Of a DNA stretch of 64,000 nt, positions 42,451 through 51,265 are shown piece by piece (within the stretch, counting starts at the first letter, position 1; the number at the start of each line of letters is the position of its first letter). The stretch is from Niveibacterium terrae (GTDB lineage: Bacteria; Pseudomonadota; Gammaproteobacteria; Burkholderiales; Rhodocyclaceae): contig NZ_CP172404.1 of NCBI RefSeq assembly GCF_048213115.1, forward strand, positions 2,294,001-2,358,000. Reading direction: 5' to 3'. The position numbers and the translations under genes were made by a program. The notes under the pieces were generated by a model. It saw only the letters and a list, made by a program, of their open reading frames with translations, ran no database searches and was not told the origin of the DNA.

Positions 42451-43472
42451 ACGCCCCCACTCCTTCGCTGGCCGCCGTGCGCGCCCAGGACAAGCGCATC
42501 GTCGGCGGCCGCGGCGACATCAACCAGCTCGCGCCGTTCAAGTACCCGTGGGCCTGGGAGTTCTTCCTGAACGCGAACAAGAACCACTGGACGCCGCTCG
42601 AAATCTCTATGGCCCAGGACGTGCACGACTACCAGCACCGCCTCTCCGCTGCCGAGCGCCATGTATTCGAGAACGTGCTGGCCTACCTGACCACGTCGGA
42701 CATCCTCGCGATGCGCAACATCGGCCTCGCGGTCATGGAGAAGATGGGCGCGCCCGAGCTGCAGATCTATCAGGCCCGCCAGGTCTATGAGGAGGCGCTG
42801 CACACCTGGACCTACCAGCACTGCATCGAGAGCCTGGGCCTCGATCAGCAGGAGATCTACAACCGCTACCGGGTCGTGCCCGAGATCCACGGCAAGATCG
42901 CGCTCGCGAACCGCCGCCTGGAGCGCGTGCTGCGCTCGGACATGGATCTCGCCGACCGCGACAACCTGCACGAGTTCGCGCTGTCCTATCTCTTCTTCGC
43001 GGCGATCTTCGAGGGCTGCTGGTTCTACAACGGCTTCACGCCGATCTTCGCTCTGCAGCGGCGCGGTCTGATGAAGGGCACGGCCGAGCAGCTCCAGTAC
43101 ATCATGCGTGACGAAGTGCTGCACTGCGCCTTCGGCATCCGCGTGGTCCGCGAGCTGATCCAGGAAGAGAATCTGACGCTCGATCCGCGCGCGCTGCGCG
43201 AACTCTGGGACGAGGCGGAAGCGGTCGAGTCGGCCTATGCGGGCTATGTGCTGCGCGAGCCGATCCTCGGTTACTCGGCCGATCTGCACCGCTCCCAGTT
43301 CCGCTTCGTCGCGAACCGCCGCGCCCGCCAGCTGGGCCTCACCGAGCCCTTCCCCGGCGCCGAGAACGTGCTGCCCTGGCTCGACGAACAGGCCAACCTG
43401 CGCAAGGAGAAGAACTTCTTCGAGACCCGGGTCACCGAGTACCAGAGCGGCGGCGGCCTGGCCTGGGACTGA
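42447..43472 (+). CDS. nrdB: Class I ribonucleotide reductase, small (radical) subunit
   Basis: 341 residues. Di-iron ligands Asp85, Glu116 and His119 and radical Tyr123 (YEEALHTWTYQH) correspond to E. coli Asp84, Glu115, His118 and Tyr122. Later ligands are in FEGCWFYNG and RDEVLHCAF. The C-terminal Tyr (VTEYQSGGG) needed for radical transfer is present. A standard tyrosyl-radical Ia-type subunit needing oxygen. The start overlaps the nrdA stop by four bases. Confidence 0.95.
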   Translation: MNAPTPSLAAVRAQDKRIVGGRGDINQLAPFKYPWAWEFFLNANKNHWTPLEISMAQDVHDYQHRLSAAERHVFENVLAYLTTSDILAMRNIGLAVMEKMGAPELQIYQARQVYEEALHTWTYQHCIESLGLDQQEIYNRYRVVPEIHGKIALANRRLERVLRSDMDLADRDNLHEFALSYLFFAAIFEGCWFYNGFTPIFALQRRGLMKGTAEQLQYIMRDEVLHCAFGIRVVRELIQEENLTLDPRALRELWDEAEAVESAYAGYVLREPILGYSADLHRSQFRFVANRRARQLGLTEPFPGAENVLPWLDEQANLRKEKNFFETRVTEYQSGGGLAWD

Positions 43473-43519
43473 GCTCCGGCGGGACTCAGGGCCTGTCGCC
43501 CCCTCGCGGGGTCGAGCCC

Positions 43520-43542
43520 CCCTCCCCCCTCGCGGGGGAGGG
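43520..43542. repeat. GC-rich hairpin after nrdB
   Basis: CCCTCCCCC and GGGGGAGGG form a 9-bp stem with a short CTCGC loop, 47 bases past the nrdB stop. It may act as terminator or is one of the dispersed GC-rich repeats; there is no U run. Confidence 0.5.
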
Positions 43543-43555
43543 CCGGGGAGAGGGG

Positions 43556-43735
43556 CAGCGGCGCTTCGCGCTGCGATCACGTCGTCGGGGCACTCGCGTG
43601 CTCCGCGGTCATAGCGTCGGCGCAGGGCGCCGCAATTACGTCGTCGGCGCACTGAGCGCCGCGACGATACGGGTGGGCGCTGCGCGCCCGAAATCACGCC
43701 CGATTGCGGCGCTTCGCGCCGCAATCACGTCGTGA
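43556..43735. repeat. Array of six imperfect ~30-bp repeats
   Basis: Units begin near 43556, 43589, 43621, 43648, 43678 and 43707. Each has a small GC palindrome (for example GGCGCTTCGCGC, GGGCGCCGC) and most end with a form of ATCACGTCGTCGG. The last unit overlaps the stop codon of map, so the array fixes the last residues of that protein. Confidence 0.6.
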
Positions 43736-44483
43736 GCACCTCGAAGCCGTCTTCGGTCACGACGACCATGTGTTCCCACTGCGCGGACAGCGAGCGGTCC
43801 TGGGTGACCACGGTCCAGCCGTCGGGAAGCGTGCGGACCTGACGCTTGCCGGCGTTGATCATCGGTTCGATCGTGAAGATCATGCCCGGCATCAGCTTGA
43901 GCCCCTGCCCCCTGCTCCCATAGTGCAGGACCTGCGGATCCTCGTGGTAGCCCTTGCCGATGCCATGACCGCAGTACTCGCGGACGACGCTGAAGCCTTC
44001 GCGGTGCGCGACGGTCTGGATCGCGTGCCCGACGTCGCCGAGCGTCGCACCGGGGCGCACTTCGCGGATTCCGGCCCACATCGCTTCATAGGTCGTCTCG
44101 ACGAGGCGCTTCGCCTGTGCGCTCGGCTCGCCAACGCAGTACATCCGGCTCGTATCGCCGTACCAGTCGTCCTTGATGACCGCGATGTCGATGTTGACGA
44201 TGTCGCCGTCCTTGAGCACCGTCGCGCCGGGAATCCCGTGGCAGACCACATGATTGACCGAGGTGCAGACGGTCTTCGGGAAACCGTAATAGCCGACGTT
44301 CGCGGGAATCGCCTTCTGGACCTTGACGATATGCTCGTTGCAGATCCGGTCGAGCTCGTCGGTCGTGACTCCGGCCTTGACGTGCTCGCCGATGATGTCC
44401 AGCACTTCGGACGCGAGCCGCGCCGCGATGCGCGCCTTCGCGATCTCGTCGGCGCTCTTGATCAATACCCCCGGCCCTCTCAT
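43725..44483 (-). CDS. map: Type I methionine aminopeptidase
   Basis: 252 residues. The five metal ligands are visible in IDIAVIKDDWYGDTSR (two Asp), EYCGHGIGKGYHE (His), FTIEPMI (Glu) and QWEHMVVV (Glu). It removes the initiator Met from new proteins. GAGGTG precedes ATG 44483, which overlaps the stop of the ParD-like gene (ATGA). Pairing with a ParD-like gene is seen in other proteobacteria and suggests a second, regulated Map copy; whether this is the only map in the genome cannot be told. Confidence 0.95.
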   Translation of the reverse strand: MRGPGVLIKSADEIAKARIAARLASEVLDIIGEHVKAGVTTDELDRICNEHIVKVQKAIPANVGYYGFPKTVCTSVNHVVCHGIPGATVLKDGDIVNIDIAVIKDDWYGDTSRMYCVGEPSAQAKRLVETTYEAMWAGIREVRPGATLGDVGHAIQTVAHREGFSVVREYCGHGIGKGYHEDPQVLHYGSRGQGLKLMPGMIFTIEPMINAGKRQVRTLPDGWTVVTQDRSLSAQWEHMVVVTEDGFEVLTT

Positions 44484-44734
44484 TGGACACCTCGCAGCGC
44501 GGCCTGCGCAGAAGGCTCGCTCGCGACGGCGAGCGCTCCGATCTCCAGCCCCCCGGCCAGCTCGGAGCGGACCAGCAGCCGGCAGATCTCGCTGTGGTTC
44601 AGCTCGGGGTGAAGCTCGGCGAGCATCCCGACCCGCATCCAGTGCTCGGCCTGGGCGTTGATCGAACGGTTCAGCGCGTTGCTGGCGATGCGCAGATTCT
44701 CGTGCATGCCATCCGAAATCTTGACGAGGCCCAC
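44480..44734 (-). CDS. ParD-like antitoxin-family protein
   Basis: 84 residues from GTG 44732-44734 with GGAGT upstream. It matches the ParD_like family (VKISDGMHENLRIASNALNRS), a ribbon-helix-helix-type fold that usually binds DNA. Its stop overlaps the map start. A near-perfect 24-bp palindrome lies 9-33 bases before the start, as expected for an autorepressor. No ParE-type toxin is present; map occupies the toxin position. Confidence 0.8.
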   Translation of the reverse strand: MGLVKISDGMHENLRIASNALNRSINAQAEHWMRVGMLAELHPELNHSEICRLLVRSELAGGLEIGALAVASEPSAQAALRGVQ

Positions 44735-44743
44735 GGTGACTCC

Positions 44744-44767
44744 ATACAAAACATAGATGTTTCGTAT
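44744..44767. promoter_or_regulatory. 24-bp near-perfect palindrome before the ParD-like gene
   Basis: ATACAAAACAT-AG-ATGTTTCGTAT has 11-bp arms with one mismatch. It directly borders the GGAGT ribosome site of the ParD-like gene, so a bound protein would block the promoter. Likely the operator of the ParD-like protein. Confidence 0.65.
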
Positions 44768-44796
44768 ATTGCCAGATTTCGCGCGGCGCGTGCGCT

Positions 44797-46377
44797 TCAG
44801 CGCCCCGCCAACGTGAGCCGCTGGACAAAGGGCGCGTACTTTCCATCCTCGATCAGCAGATGCTGGGCCGAAAATTCGTAGATCACGAAGTGGAGAAGCT
44901 CGGCGAGGTCGAGTTCGTTCCGTGCATAGCGTTCGAGCAGACTCCTGGCCCGCTCGATCAGGCGGCGGTGCTGCGCCTGGTGCTCTTCGCAATCGGGATA
45001 GTCGAGCTTTTCGAGTAGCGCCTCCTCGTCGAGCATGTGCTCTTCCATCGCCAGAAGGAAGGACGCAACCCGGTCCGCGATCTGCTGCCGCGAAGCGCCT
45101 CCGGTCATCGCGCCGAGCAATTGGTTCGCCTGTTCGAAGAGCTGGCGGTGCTGCTGATCCAGCATCCGGTTCCCGGTCTCGAATTCCCGACTCCAGATGA
45201 GCCTGGCCACGCCCGGAGCGGACGGAGAATCTTCGCTGAGCAATGGCATCTCCGCCTCGACCCTGTTTCGCCCCTCGGCCTTGGCCCGGTACAGGGCCAG
45301 GTCGGCACGGGCGAGCCATGCGTCCCAGCTGTCCGAAGACTGGCAGGACGAAAAGCCCAGACTGGCCGTGATCCGTATACCGTTTGCGTGCTCAGCCGTC
45401 TCAACGGCCGCGCGGATCCGCTCGGCGATCGCTGCAGTCACGAAGTAGCTGCTCGCGGGCAGCAGCACGATGAACTCCTCGCCCCCCCAGCGCCCCAGCA
45501 CGTCGGTGTTGCGAATACAGGACTGCACCGTCGCAGCGAAGTCCTTCAGGATCTGATCGCCGACCCCGTGCCCGTGCTGATCGTTGATCGCCTTGAAGAA
45601 GTCCAGATCGATCATGATCAGCGAGACCGGAGTGCCGTAGCGCGCCAGGCGCAGCATCTCCTGCTGCGCAACCTCCTCGATGCGGAAGCGGTTCCAGCAG
45701 TCGGTCAACTTGTCCTTCATCGCCATCTGCCGCGTCCTCTCGTCCGCTCTCTCCTTGGTCATCAGCACAAAGCCCAGGCTGACCAGGTTCAGCGAGACGA
45801 AGGCGGACAAAAAGCGCAGCGATTGGGCGAGGGTCGGATCAGTGATGCTCTGAATCCGCTCCGAGCCGGAGAGCTCGGCGATCGCGGTGATCGCCAGGAC
45901 CAGGAAGAACAGAAATACCCCAGCCGTCAGCAGGTAGATCCCCCTGCCGCGGCTCTCCCTCAGCGCGCGGGCAAGATGGCCGAGCAGGATCAGCTCCTGA
46001 ACCAGGAAGACCGCGCCATTGATCGCCATCCGTGCCGAGATGTTCGACATGAAGGCTGCGAATCCGAGCGCGACCACCGCCACCGGAGTCAGCAGAACCC
46101 AGCGCGAGATCCTGCGCTCCAGGAAAACGCCCACGGCATGAATCAGGAAGGAAAAGGCGCTGACCAAGGCGACGTTGGCGACCCAGACCGACAGCAGATC
46201 GGGGATACGCCCCCTCAGCGCATAGAGGCAATAGGTCAGCGCGTGAAGGGCCAGGCAATAGGTCAGTGGTCTCAGACCATCCCTGTCCTCGCGCTTCGCC
46301 ACCCAGCCGATCGCGAGGCACAGGGTCAGACTCGATGTGATCATGACCACGAACAACGTTGGAATGTGTATCGGCAT
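44797..46377 (-). CDS. Membrane diguanylate cyclase with C-terminal hemerythrin
   Basis: 526 residues. Six or seven membrane spans (~5-200), a GGDEF domain (~235-395) with active-site GGEEF and an upstream RNTD product-inhibition site, then a hemerythrin domain (~410-520) with the His/Glu/Asp ligands in MLDQQHRQLFEQ, EEHMLDEEALLEK, EEHQAQHRRL and QHLLIEDGKYAPF. Hemerythrin binds oxygen at a di-iron site, so c-di-GMP output should answer to oxygen or redox. GGDEF-hemerythrin fusions are known in Vibrio with the domains in the other order. Start ATG 46377. Confidence 0.88.
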   Translation of the reverse strand: MPIHIPTLFVVMITSSLTLCLAIGWVAKREDRDGLRPLTYCLALHALTYCLYALRGRIPDLLSVWVANVALVSAFSFLIHAVGVFLERRISRWVLLTPVAVVALGFAAFMSNISARMAINGAVFLVQELILLGHLARALRESRGRGIYLLTAGVFLFFLVLAITAIAELSGSERIQSITDPTLAQSLRFLSAFVSLNLVSLGFVLMTKERADERTRQMAMKDKLTDCWNRFRIEEVAQQEMLRLARYGTPVSLIMIDLDFFKAINDQHGHGVGDQILKDFAATVQSCIRNTDVLGRWGGEEFIVLLPASSYFVTAAIAERIRAAVETAEHANGIRITASLGFSSCQSSDSWDAWLARADLALYRAKAEGRNRVEAEMPLLSEDSPSAPGVARLIWSREFETGNRMLDQQHRQLFEQANQLLGAMTGGASRQQIADRVASFLLAMEEHMLDEEALLEKLDYPDCEEHQAQHRRLIERARSLLERYARNELDLAELLHFVIYEFSAQHLLIEDGKYAPFVQRLTLAGR

Positions 46378-46454
46378 GGAAGAAGCACTGAGCGAGTTCA
46401 CGGGCCTGCCACAGGCAGGACGTCGCATTCTAGCGTCAGCCCGCCCGACTCACG

Positions 46455-47720
46455 CTAAGCCGCCCGCACGCTGAGCAGTTGCGCCCAGTCGCTGGTGCAG
46501 GCGGGCGACAGGTGCTCGCGGCGCATCGCCCAGCCCTGCTCCAGCCCCTCGACCGAGAGCTGCACGGTGCCTCGCCCCCAGCGGCGGTTGATCGCGTCGA
46601 GCGTGCACATCAACGCATCAACCCGCCCATCGTCGGCGGCTTCGAACAGCCCGCCCTGCCGGCTGCCGCGCGGCTCGAGCTCGGTCAGCATCACCGCGGC
46701 TTTCTGGTACGCGAAGCCGGGCCGATAGATCCGCTTGAGCGCAGCCAGGGCACAACCAGTCAGCGCGCGCGTATCGTCGGTCGGCTCGGGGAGCGGGAGG
46801 GTCAGCGAGCGCTGATAGGGCGGAGTTCGAAACGGGCTGGTCCGGATATGGACGTGAACGGCGCCGGCGAGCGAGCGCTGGGCCCTGAGCTTCTCGGCCG
46901 CGCGGGCGATATGGCTCGCGACCGCCTCGCCAAGCTCGGCCTGCTCATAGACGGCGACACCAAAGGAGCGGCTGACCATGATCTGCCGCCGGTCCGGAGC
47001 GATCTCTTCGAGCGCGAGACAGGACTCGCCGCGCAGCTCGCGGACCGTGCGCTCCAGCACGACCGAGAAGCGCCTGCGGATCGCAGCCGGATCGGCGCCG
47101 CGCAACTGGCGCACGCTCCGTATGCCCTGCTCTTCGAGGCCGGTGGCGTTGCGCCGGCCGACGCCCCAGACCTCGCCGACCGCGATCCGCTCGAAGAGCG
47201 CCTCGCGCTCGGCGTCGGACAGCCGCGACAGATCGCAGACTCCATCGCGGCCGGCGAGCGCCTTCTTCGCGCAGTGGTTGGCGAGCTTCGCGAGCGTCTT
47301 GCTCGGGCCGATTCCGACACAGACCGCGAGGCCCAGCCACTGCGCGATCCGCGCGCGGATTTCGGCTCCGCGCGCCTCGGCCTCCCCCGTCAGCCCCTCC
47401 AGGTCGAGGAAGCACTCGTCGATCGAATAGGCTTCAAGGCTGGGCGAGAACAGGCCGAGGATCTCGGCGAAGCGATTGCTCATGTCCGCATAGAGCGCGT
47501 AGTTCGACGAGCGGGGAACGATGCCGTCGCGGCGGGCCCGATCCTTGATCTGGTGCCACGGCGCGGCCATAGGCACGCCGAGCGCCTTCGCTTCAGCGCT
47601 GCGCGAGACGACGCAGCCGTCGTTGTTCGACAGCACGACGACCGGCTGGCCGGCGAGGGCCGGGTCGAACAGCTGCTCGCAGGACGCATAGAAATTGTTG
47701 CAGTCGACCAGCGCGAACAT
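46455..47720 (-). CDS. umuC: DNA polymerase V catalytic subunit
   Basis: 421 residues of the Y family (E. coli UmuC 422). DCNNFYASCEQ with the first catalytic Asp, YSIDECFLDL with Asp-Glu pair, GIGPSKTLAKLANHCAK, and the UmuC-type C-terminal domain. It does error-prone translesion synthesis with cleaved UmuD. It follows umuD by ten bases. Confidence 0.95.
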   Translation of the reverse strand: MFALVDCNNFYASCEQLFDPALAGQPVVVLSNNDGCVVSRSAEAKALGVPMAAPWHQIKDRARRDGIVPRSSNYALYADMSNRFAEILGLFSPSLEAYSIDECFLDLEGLTGEAEARGAEIRARIAQWLGLAVCVGIGPSKTLAKLANHCAKKALAGRDGVCDLSRLSDAEREALFERIAVGEVWGVGRRNATGLEEQGIRSVRQLRGADPAAIRRRFSVVLERTVRELRGESCLALEEIAPDRRQIMVSRSFGVAVYEQAELGEAVASHIARAAEKLRAQRSLAGAVHVHIRTSPFRTPPYQRSLTLPLPEPTDDTRALTGCALAALKRIYRPGFAYQKAAVMLTELEPRGSRQGGLFEAADDGRVDALMCTLDAINRRWGRGTVQLSVEGLEQGWAMRREHLSPACTSDWAQLLSVRAA

Positions 47721-47730
47721 GTCCTCCCCT

Positions 47731-48180
47731 TCAGGCCGGCACCCGGGCGAAACGCCCGGTCACGACGCCCCAGATCAGCAGCTCCATGCCTTCGCGGACT
47801 TCGAGCGGCGGATAGGCCGGGTTCTCGGCCAGCAGCGCGACCCGCCCGTCGCGGTGATGGAGGCGCTTGACCAGGCGCTCGCCATCGACGAATGCGACGA
47901 CGATATGGCCGTGCTGCGCGCCGATGCTGCGGTCGACGACCAGGATGTCGCCAGCGAAGATCCTCGCCCCTTCCATCGAGTCGCCCTGGACCTCGAAGAA
48001 GAAGGTTGAGACCGGTGAGCGGACCAGGTAGTCGTTGATGTCGAGGCGCTTCTCGGCGTAGTCGGCGGCCGGAGACGGAAAACCCGCCGAAACCCGGCCG
48101 GCGGCCAGAGGACGCGCGAGTGCGGGAGCATCCGGCTGGGGTAGCCAGAGTTCGGGACTGGAAAAAGGCTTGGCGGGCAT
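47731..48180 (-). CDS. umuD: UmuD translesion polymerase subunit
   Basis: 149 residues. Self-cleavage site Ala32-Gly33 (SAGFPSPAADY; E. coli has Cys-Gly), catalytic Ser68 (GDSM) and Lys105 (ERLVKRL) in the same 37-residue spacing as E. coli Ser60 and Lys97. RecA filaments trigger cleavage to the active UmuD' form. ATG 48180 is used; a GTG three codons earlier is possible. A LexA-type palindrome lies just upstream. Confidence 0.93.
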   Translation of the reverse strand: MPAKPFSSPELWLPQPDAPALARPLAAGRVSAGFPSPAADYAEKRLDINDYLVRSPVSTFFFEVQGDSMEGARIFAGDILVVDRSIGAQHGHIVVAFVDGERLVKRLHHRDGRVALLAENPAYPPLEVREGMELLIWGVVTGRFARVPA

Positions 48181-48195
48181 GATGGGCACAGAGAG

Positions 48196-48227
48196 TACGA
48201 TGACTGTAATTTTATACAGTCATCGTA
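48196..48227. promoter_or_regulatory. SOS (LexA) box within a 32-bp palindrome
   Basis: CTGTAATTTTATACAG (48204-48219) fits the LexA form CTG-N10-CAG. The symmetry goes far beyond the usual 16 bases: 13-bp perfect arms TACGATGACTGTA and TACAGTCATCGTA around ATTTTA. It lies 16 bases before the umuD start and over the probable -10 (TATAAA on the minus strand). Confidence 0.88.
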
Positions 48228-48250
48228 AATTACCCAAGAAAAGCCTTGCC

Positions 48251-49726
48251 TCAAGCTCCGAGCGGACAGGCGGGCGGCATCGCGGGATCGAAGACCTTGA
48301 CCTGATTGCCTCCGCGATCCTTCGCGTAGTACATCGCGCGGTCGGCATTCTTCGCGATCTCGCCCTCGTCTTCGCCGTGCTCGGGATAGACCGCGATGCC
48401 CAGACTCGCCGAGAGCGAGAGTTCGAGTTCATCGACCGACATGGGTTGGCTCAGCGCCGCGCGGATCTTCTCCGCGACGCGGGCCGCGTCCTCGGCGCAA
48501 CTGATGTCGCGCAGCAGCACGACGAACTCGTCCCCCCCGATCCGTCCGACCGTATCCGATGCGCGGATGCACTCGCTCATCCGCCGGGCGGCCTGCTGCA
48601 GAACCCGGTCGCCGACCGCATGGCCGAAGCGGTCGTTGATCGGTTTGAAGCGGTCCAGATCGATGAAGATCAGCGCGAGCCGACTCGCATTGCGCTTCGC
48701 TTCGGCGAAGCCCTGCTCGACATGCCCGAAAAACAGCGCGCGATTGGGCAGATCGGTCAGCACGTCGTAATGGGCGAGGTGCTCCAGGTCGGCCCTCTGG
48801 CTCTCCAGCTCCCGCGTGATCGTCTCCAGCGCGCGGGTGCGCTGTCCGACCTGGCGGCGCAGCAGCAGGCTGAGAGAGCCGAGCAGCAGCAGGCTGCCGC
48901 CCAGTCCGAGCAGGGACCACATCATCCAGTGCGGCACCAGCATTTCGGGGGAGGCGGCCATCGCCCGGTGCAGCGCTTCAAAATAGATCGAATCGGCATC
49001 GATGCGCCAATCCGCCAGATGAGCATCGATGCGGCGCAGCAGATCGGCATTTCGTCCCTTGCCAGTCGCGAAATACAGGTTGCTCGGACGAAAGATGATG
49101 GGCGTCTCGAGCAGCTTGTACTTGCGCCCGTTGTAGGCGGCGAAGAGGCTGTTGGTCGCGACCGCATCGGCTTCGCCCGCCATGACCGCGGCGAAGCCCT
49201 GGTCAAACGTGCTGACCAGGATGGGGCGGTAGCGGAGGTTTTCGCTCGCCATCAGATTGTCGAAGAGGGGTTTCTGGATTCCCCCCTCCAGGATAGCGAC
49301 TCGCTTGCCGGCAAGGTCGGCCAGCGACAGCACCTTGAGCCGGGGCGCGCAGTAGACCTGGGACCACTGGCTGGTGACCGAGATACGATGAAAGTCGTAG
49401 TGCTGGGTCCGCTCGACGGAAAAGGCGACATCGGGCATCAGGTCGAGCTCGCCGCGCTCGACCTGCTTCAGGCAGTCCGCCCACGCGCAGCGGACATAGC
49501 GCAGCTTCCAGCCCTCCAGGCGCGCCATCGCATCGAGCAGTTCGACGAACAGGCCCGCCGGCCGGCCATTTCCCGCCGTGTAGATTTTGGGGGCGTTCTC
49601 GTACAGACCGACCGTGACCAGCCTGCGCTCGCCCTTCCCCCCTGCGACGAGGAGCCAGGCAAGAAGAGCCACCGCGAGCAGAGTCGCGAAAACCGTGACG
49701 AGAAGCGGAAAGCCTGGGCGTTTCAT
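48251..49726 (-). CDS. Diguanylate cyclase with periplasmic solute-binding sensor
   Basis: 491 residues. N-terminal span ~5-27, a periplasmic SBP_bac_3 domain (~35-260: TVGLYENAPKIY, LMPDVAFSVERTQ, KRVAILEGG), a second span ~275-297, and a GGDEF domain (~325-485) with intact GGDEF and an RASD inhibition site. It should make c-di-GMP in answer to a bound amino acid or similar. ATG 49726 gives a normal signal anchor although no ribosome site is seen. Confidence 0.88.
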   Translation of the reverse strand: MKRPGFPLLVTVFATLLAVALLAWLLVAGGKGERRLVTVGLYENAPKIYTAGNGRPAGLFVELLDAMARLEGWKLRYVRCAWADCLKQVERGELDLMPDVAFSVERTQHYDFHRISVTSQWSQVYCAPRLKVLSLADLAGKRVAILEGGIQKPLFDNLMASENLRYRPILVSTFDQGFAAVMAGEADAVATNSLFAAYNGRKYKLLETPIIFRPSNLYFATGKGRNADLLRRIDAHLADWRIDADSIYFEALHRAMAASPEMLVPHWMMWSLLGLGGSLLLLGSLSLLLRRQVGQRTRALETITRELESQRADLEHLAHYDVLTDLPNRALFFGHVEQGFAEAKRNASRLALIFIDLDRFKPINDRFGHAVGDRVLQQAARRMSECIRASDTVGRIGGDEFVVLLRDISCAEDAARVAEKIRAALSQPMSVDELELSLSASLGIAVYPEHGEDEGEIAKNADRAMYYAKDRGGNQVKVFDPAMPPACPLGA

Positions 49727-49812
49727 GCACGGAGAAGCCAAGTTTGGCGATTCTGTCACTATAGAAGCCAGCGCCGATGCTGACTACGCAGTTTGCCGCC
49801 CCGGCGGCAAGC

Positions 49813-50757
49813 TCAGAGGGGTCGGCCGCGCTCGCCGAGCAGAGCCGAACGGGTCACCGCCGAGCCCAGCTGATCGAGCCACCAGCGCAGCGCACGCCCC
49901 GGCCCCGCGGGGCCGCTCTTGCGCCAGGCGTAGAGCGTCTCGATCTGGTGCTCGGCCCGCTCGACGCTTTTGGCGACCAGACGACCGGCGTCGATATAGG
50001 GCTGGGCAAAGCGGGTCGGCAGGAATCCGACGCCCAGTCCCCGGATCTGCGCATCGAGCTTCGCCGGCAGGTCCGGCACCGTGAACACGTCCTGCCCGGT
50101 CAATAGCCCGATGGTCATGCTCACCCCCTGCCGCGCCGAATCGGCGATCGCAACGGCCCGATGGCCGAGGATCTGCTTGTCGGACAGGGGTTCGGAAACG
50201 TTCGCCAGCGGGTGATGGGGCGCGACGGCGAAGACGAAACTGACGGTGCCGAGCGGCTCGCGGAGCAGATCGCTCTTCGTGTTGTCATCCATGACCACGC
50301 CCAGTGCGAGGTCGGCCTGTCCGGAGTTCAGCGCTTCCAGCGTTCCCGACAGGGTTTCGGCCCTGAGCTTGAGCCGGCTCGAAGGCCCCTGGCTCAGGAA
50401 TTTCTCGCACAACTCCATCACCGTCGTGCGGTCGATGATGCTGTCGACGGCGATCGTCAGCTGGGGCTCCCATCCGGTCGCGACACGCTTGACGCGGTTG
50501 GCGACCGCGTCGATTTCCGCGAGCACGCGCTCGCCTTCGCGCAGCAGCTCGGCCCCCGCATCGGTCAGTCTGGCCTGACGGGAGCTGCGATCGAAGAGCA
50601 GCACGTCGAGCGCTTCCTCGATCTGCCGCACGCGGTAGCTCAACGCGCTGGGCACCATGTTGCTAGCGCGCGCCGCCGCCGCGAAGCTGCCCGATTCCGC
50701 GATCGCCTGGAGCATCGCGAGAGCACTGGGGGTCAATACATCGCGGGGGGTGAGCAT
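49813..50757 (-). CDS. LysR-family transcriptional regulator
   Basis: 314 residues: N-terminal HTH (~9-67, GSFAAAARASNMVPSALSYRVRQIEEAL) and a LysR substrate-binding domain. It has the same orientation as the doxX and pirin genes upstream (67 bases to doxX) and may be last gene of that group. LysR-DoxX-pirin sets are common, and the regulator often controls the pair. Confidence 0.9.
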   Translation of the reverse strand: MLTPRDVLTPSALAMLQAIAESGSFAAAARASNMVPSALSYRVRQIEEALDVLLFDRSSRQARLTDAGAELLREGERVLAEIDAVANRVKRVATGWEPQLTIAVDSIIDRTTVMELCEKFLSQGPSSRLKLRAETLSGTLEALNSGQADLALGVVMDDNTKSDLLREPLGTVSFVFAVAPHHPLANVSEPLSDKQILGHRAVAIADSARQGVSMTIGLLTGQDVFTVPDLPAKLDAQIRGLGVGFLPTRFAQPYIDAGRLVAKSVERAEHQIETLYAWRKSGPAGPGRALRWWLDQLGSAVTRSALLGERGRPL

Positions 50758-50824
50758 CGCGGCGGCCTCGATTCAGATACCGTCAATGGTGCCACGAAAG
50801 CCTCGCCCCGCTCAGGAACGGCGC

Positions 50825-51235
50825 TCAGCGCTTGCGCTGCGCGTCCAGACTCCAGGCGCCCGCGCCCCAGGCCGCCAGAGTCAGAAGCCCGCCGACCACG
50901 GCGATGTTCTTGAAGAAGAGCAGCTGGGTCACATACTGCTGATCCGCCGGAACCGCCCAGAACGCATGGAAGAAGAACGAAGCGACCAGCGTAAAAACAG
51001 CCAGGACCAGTGCCGCCAGACGCGTGCCGAATCCCGAGATCAGCGCGAGGCTGCCGAGGATTTCGACGGCGAGCGCGATCACCGCTCCCAGCGCAGGCAG
51101 GGGCAGGCCCGCGGACGCGATGTAGGCAACCGTGCCCGCGAAACCGGTGACTTTGCCGATGCCGGCGGGCAGGAAAAGCAAAGCGAGGAGGAGACGTCCC
51201 GCGAGGGACAGCGAGTTCTGAAGTTTGTCGTTCAT
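50825..51235 (-). CDS. DoxX-family membrane protein
   Basis: 136 residues with four hydrophobic helices and the family start LLLALLFLPAGIGKVTGF. GGAGT precedes ATG 51235. It follows the pirin gene by 30 bases. DoxX-like proteins are linked to oxidative stress or quinone chemistry in some species; a role here is not shown. Confidence 0.85.
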   Translation of the reverse strand: MNDKLQNSLSLAGRLLLALLFLPAGIGKVTGFAGTVAYIASAGLPLPALGAVIALAVEILGSLALISGFGTRLAALVLAVFTLVASFFFHAFWAVPADQQYVTQLLFFKNIAVVGGLLTLAAWGAGAWSLDAQRKR

Positions 51236-51265
51236 GATTGGACTCCGGGTATCGGTTTGAGGGGG

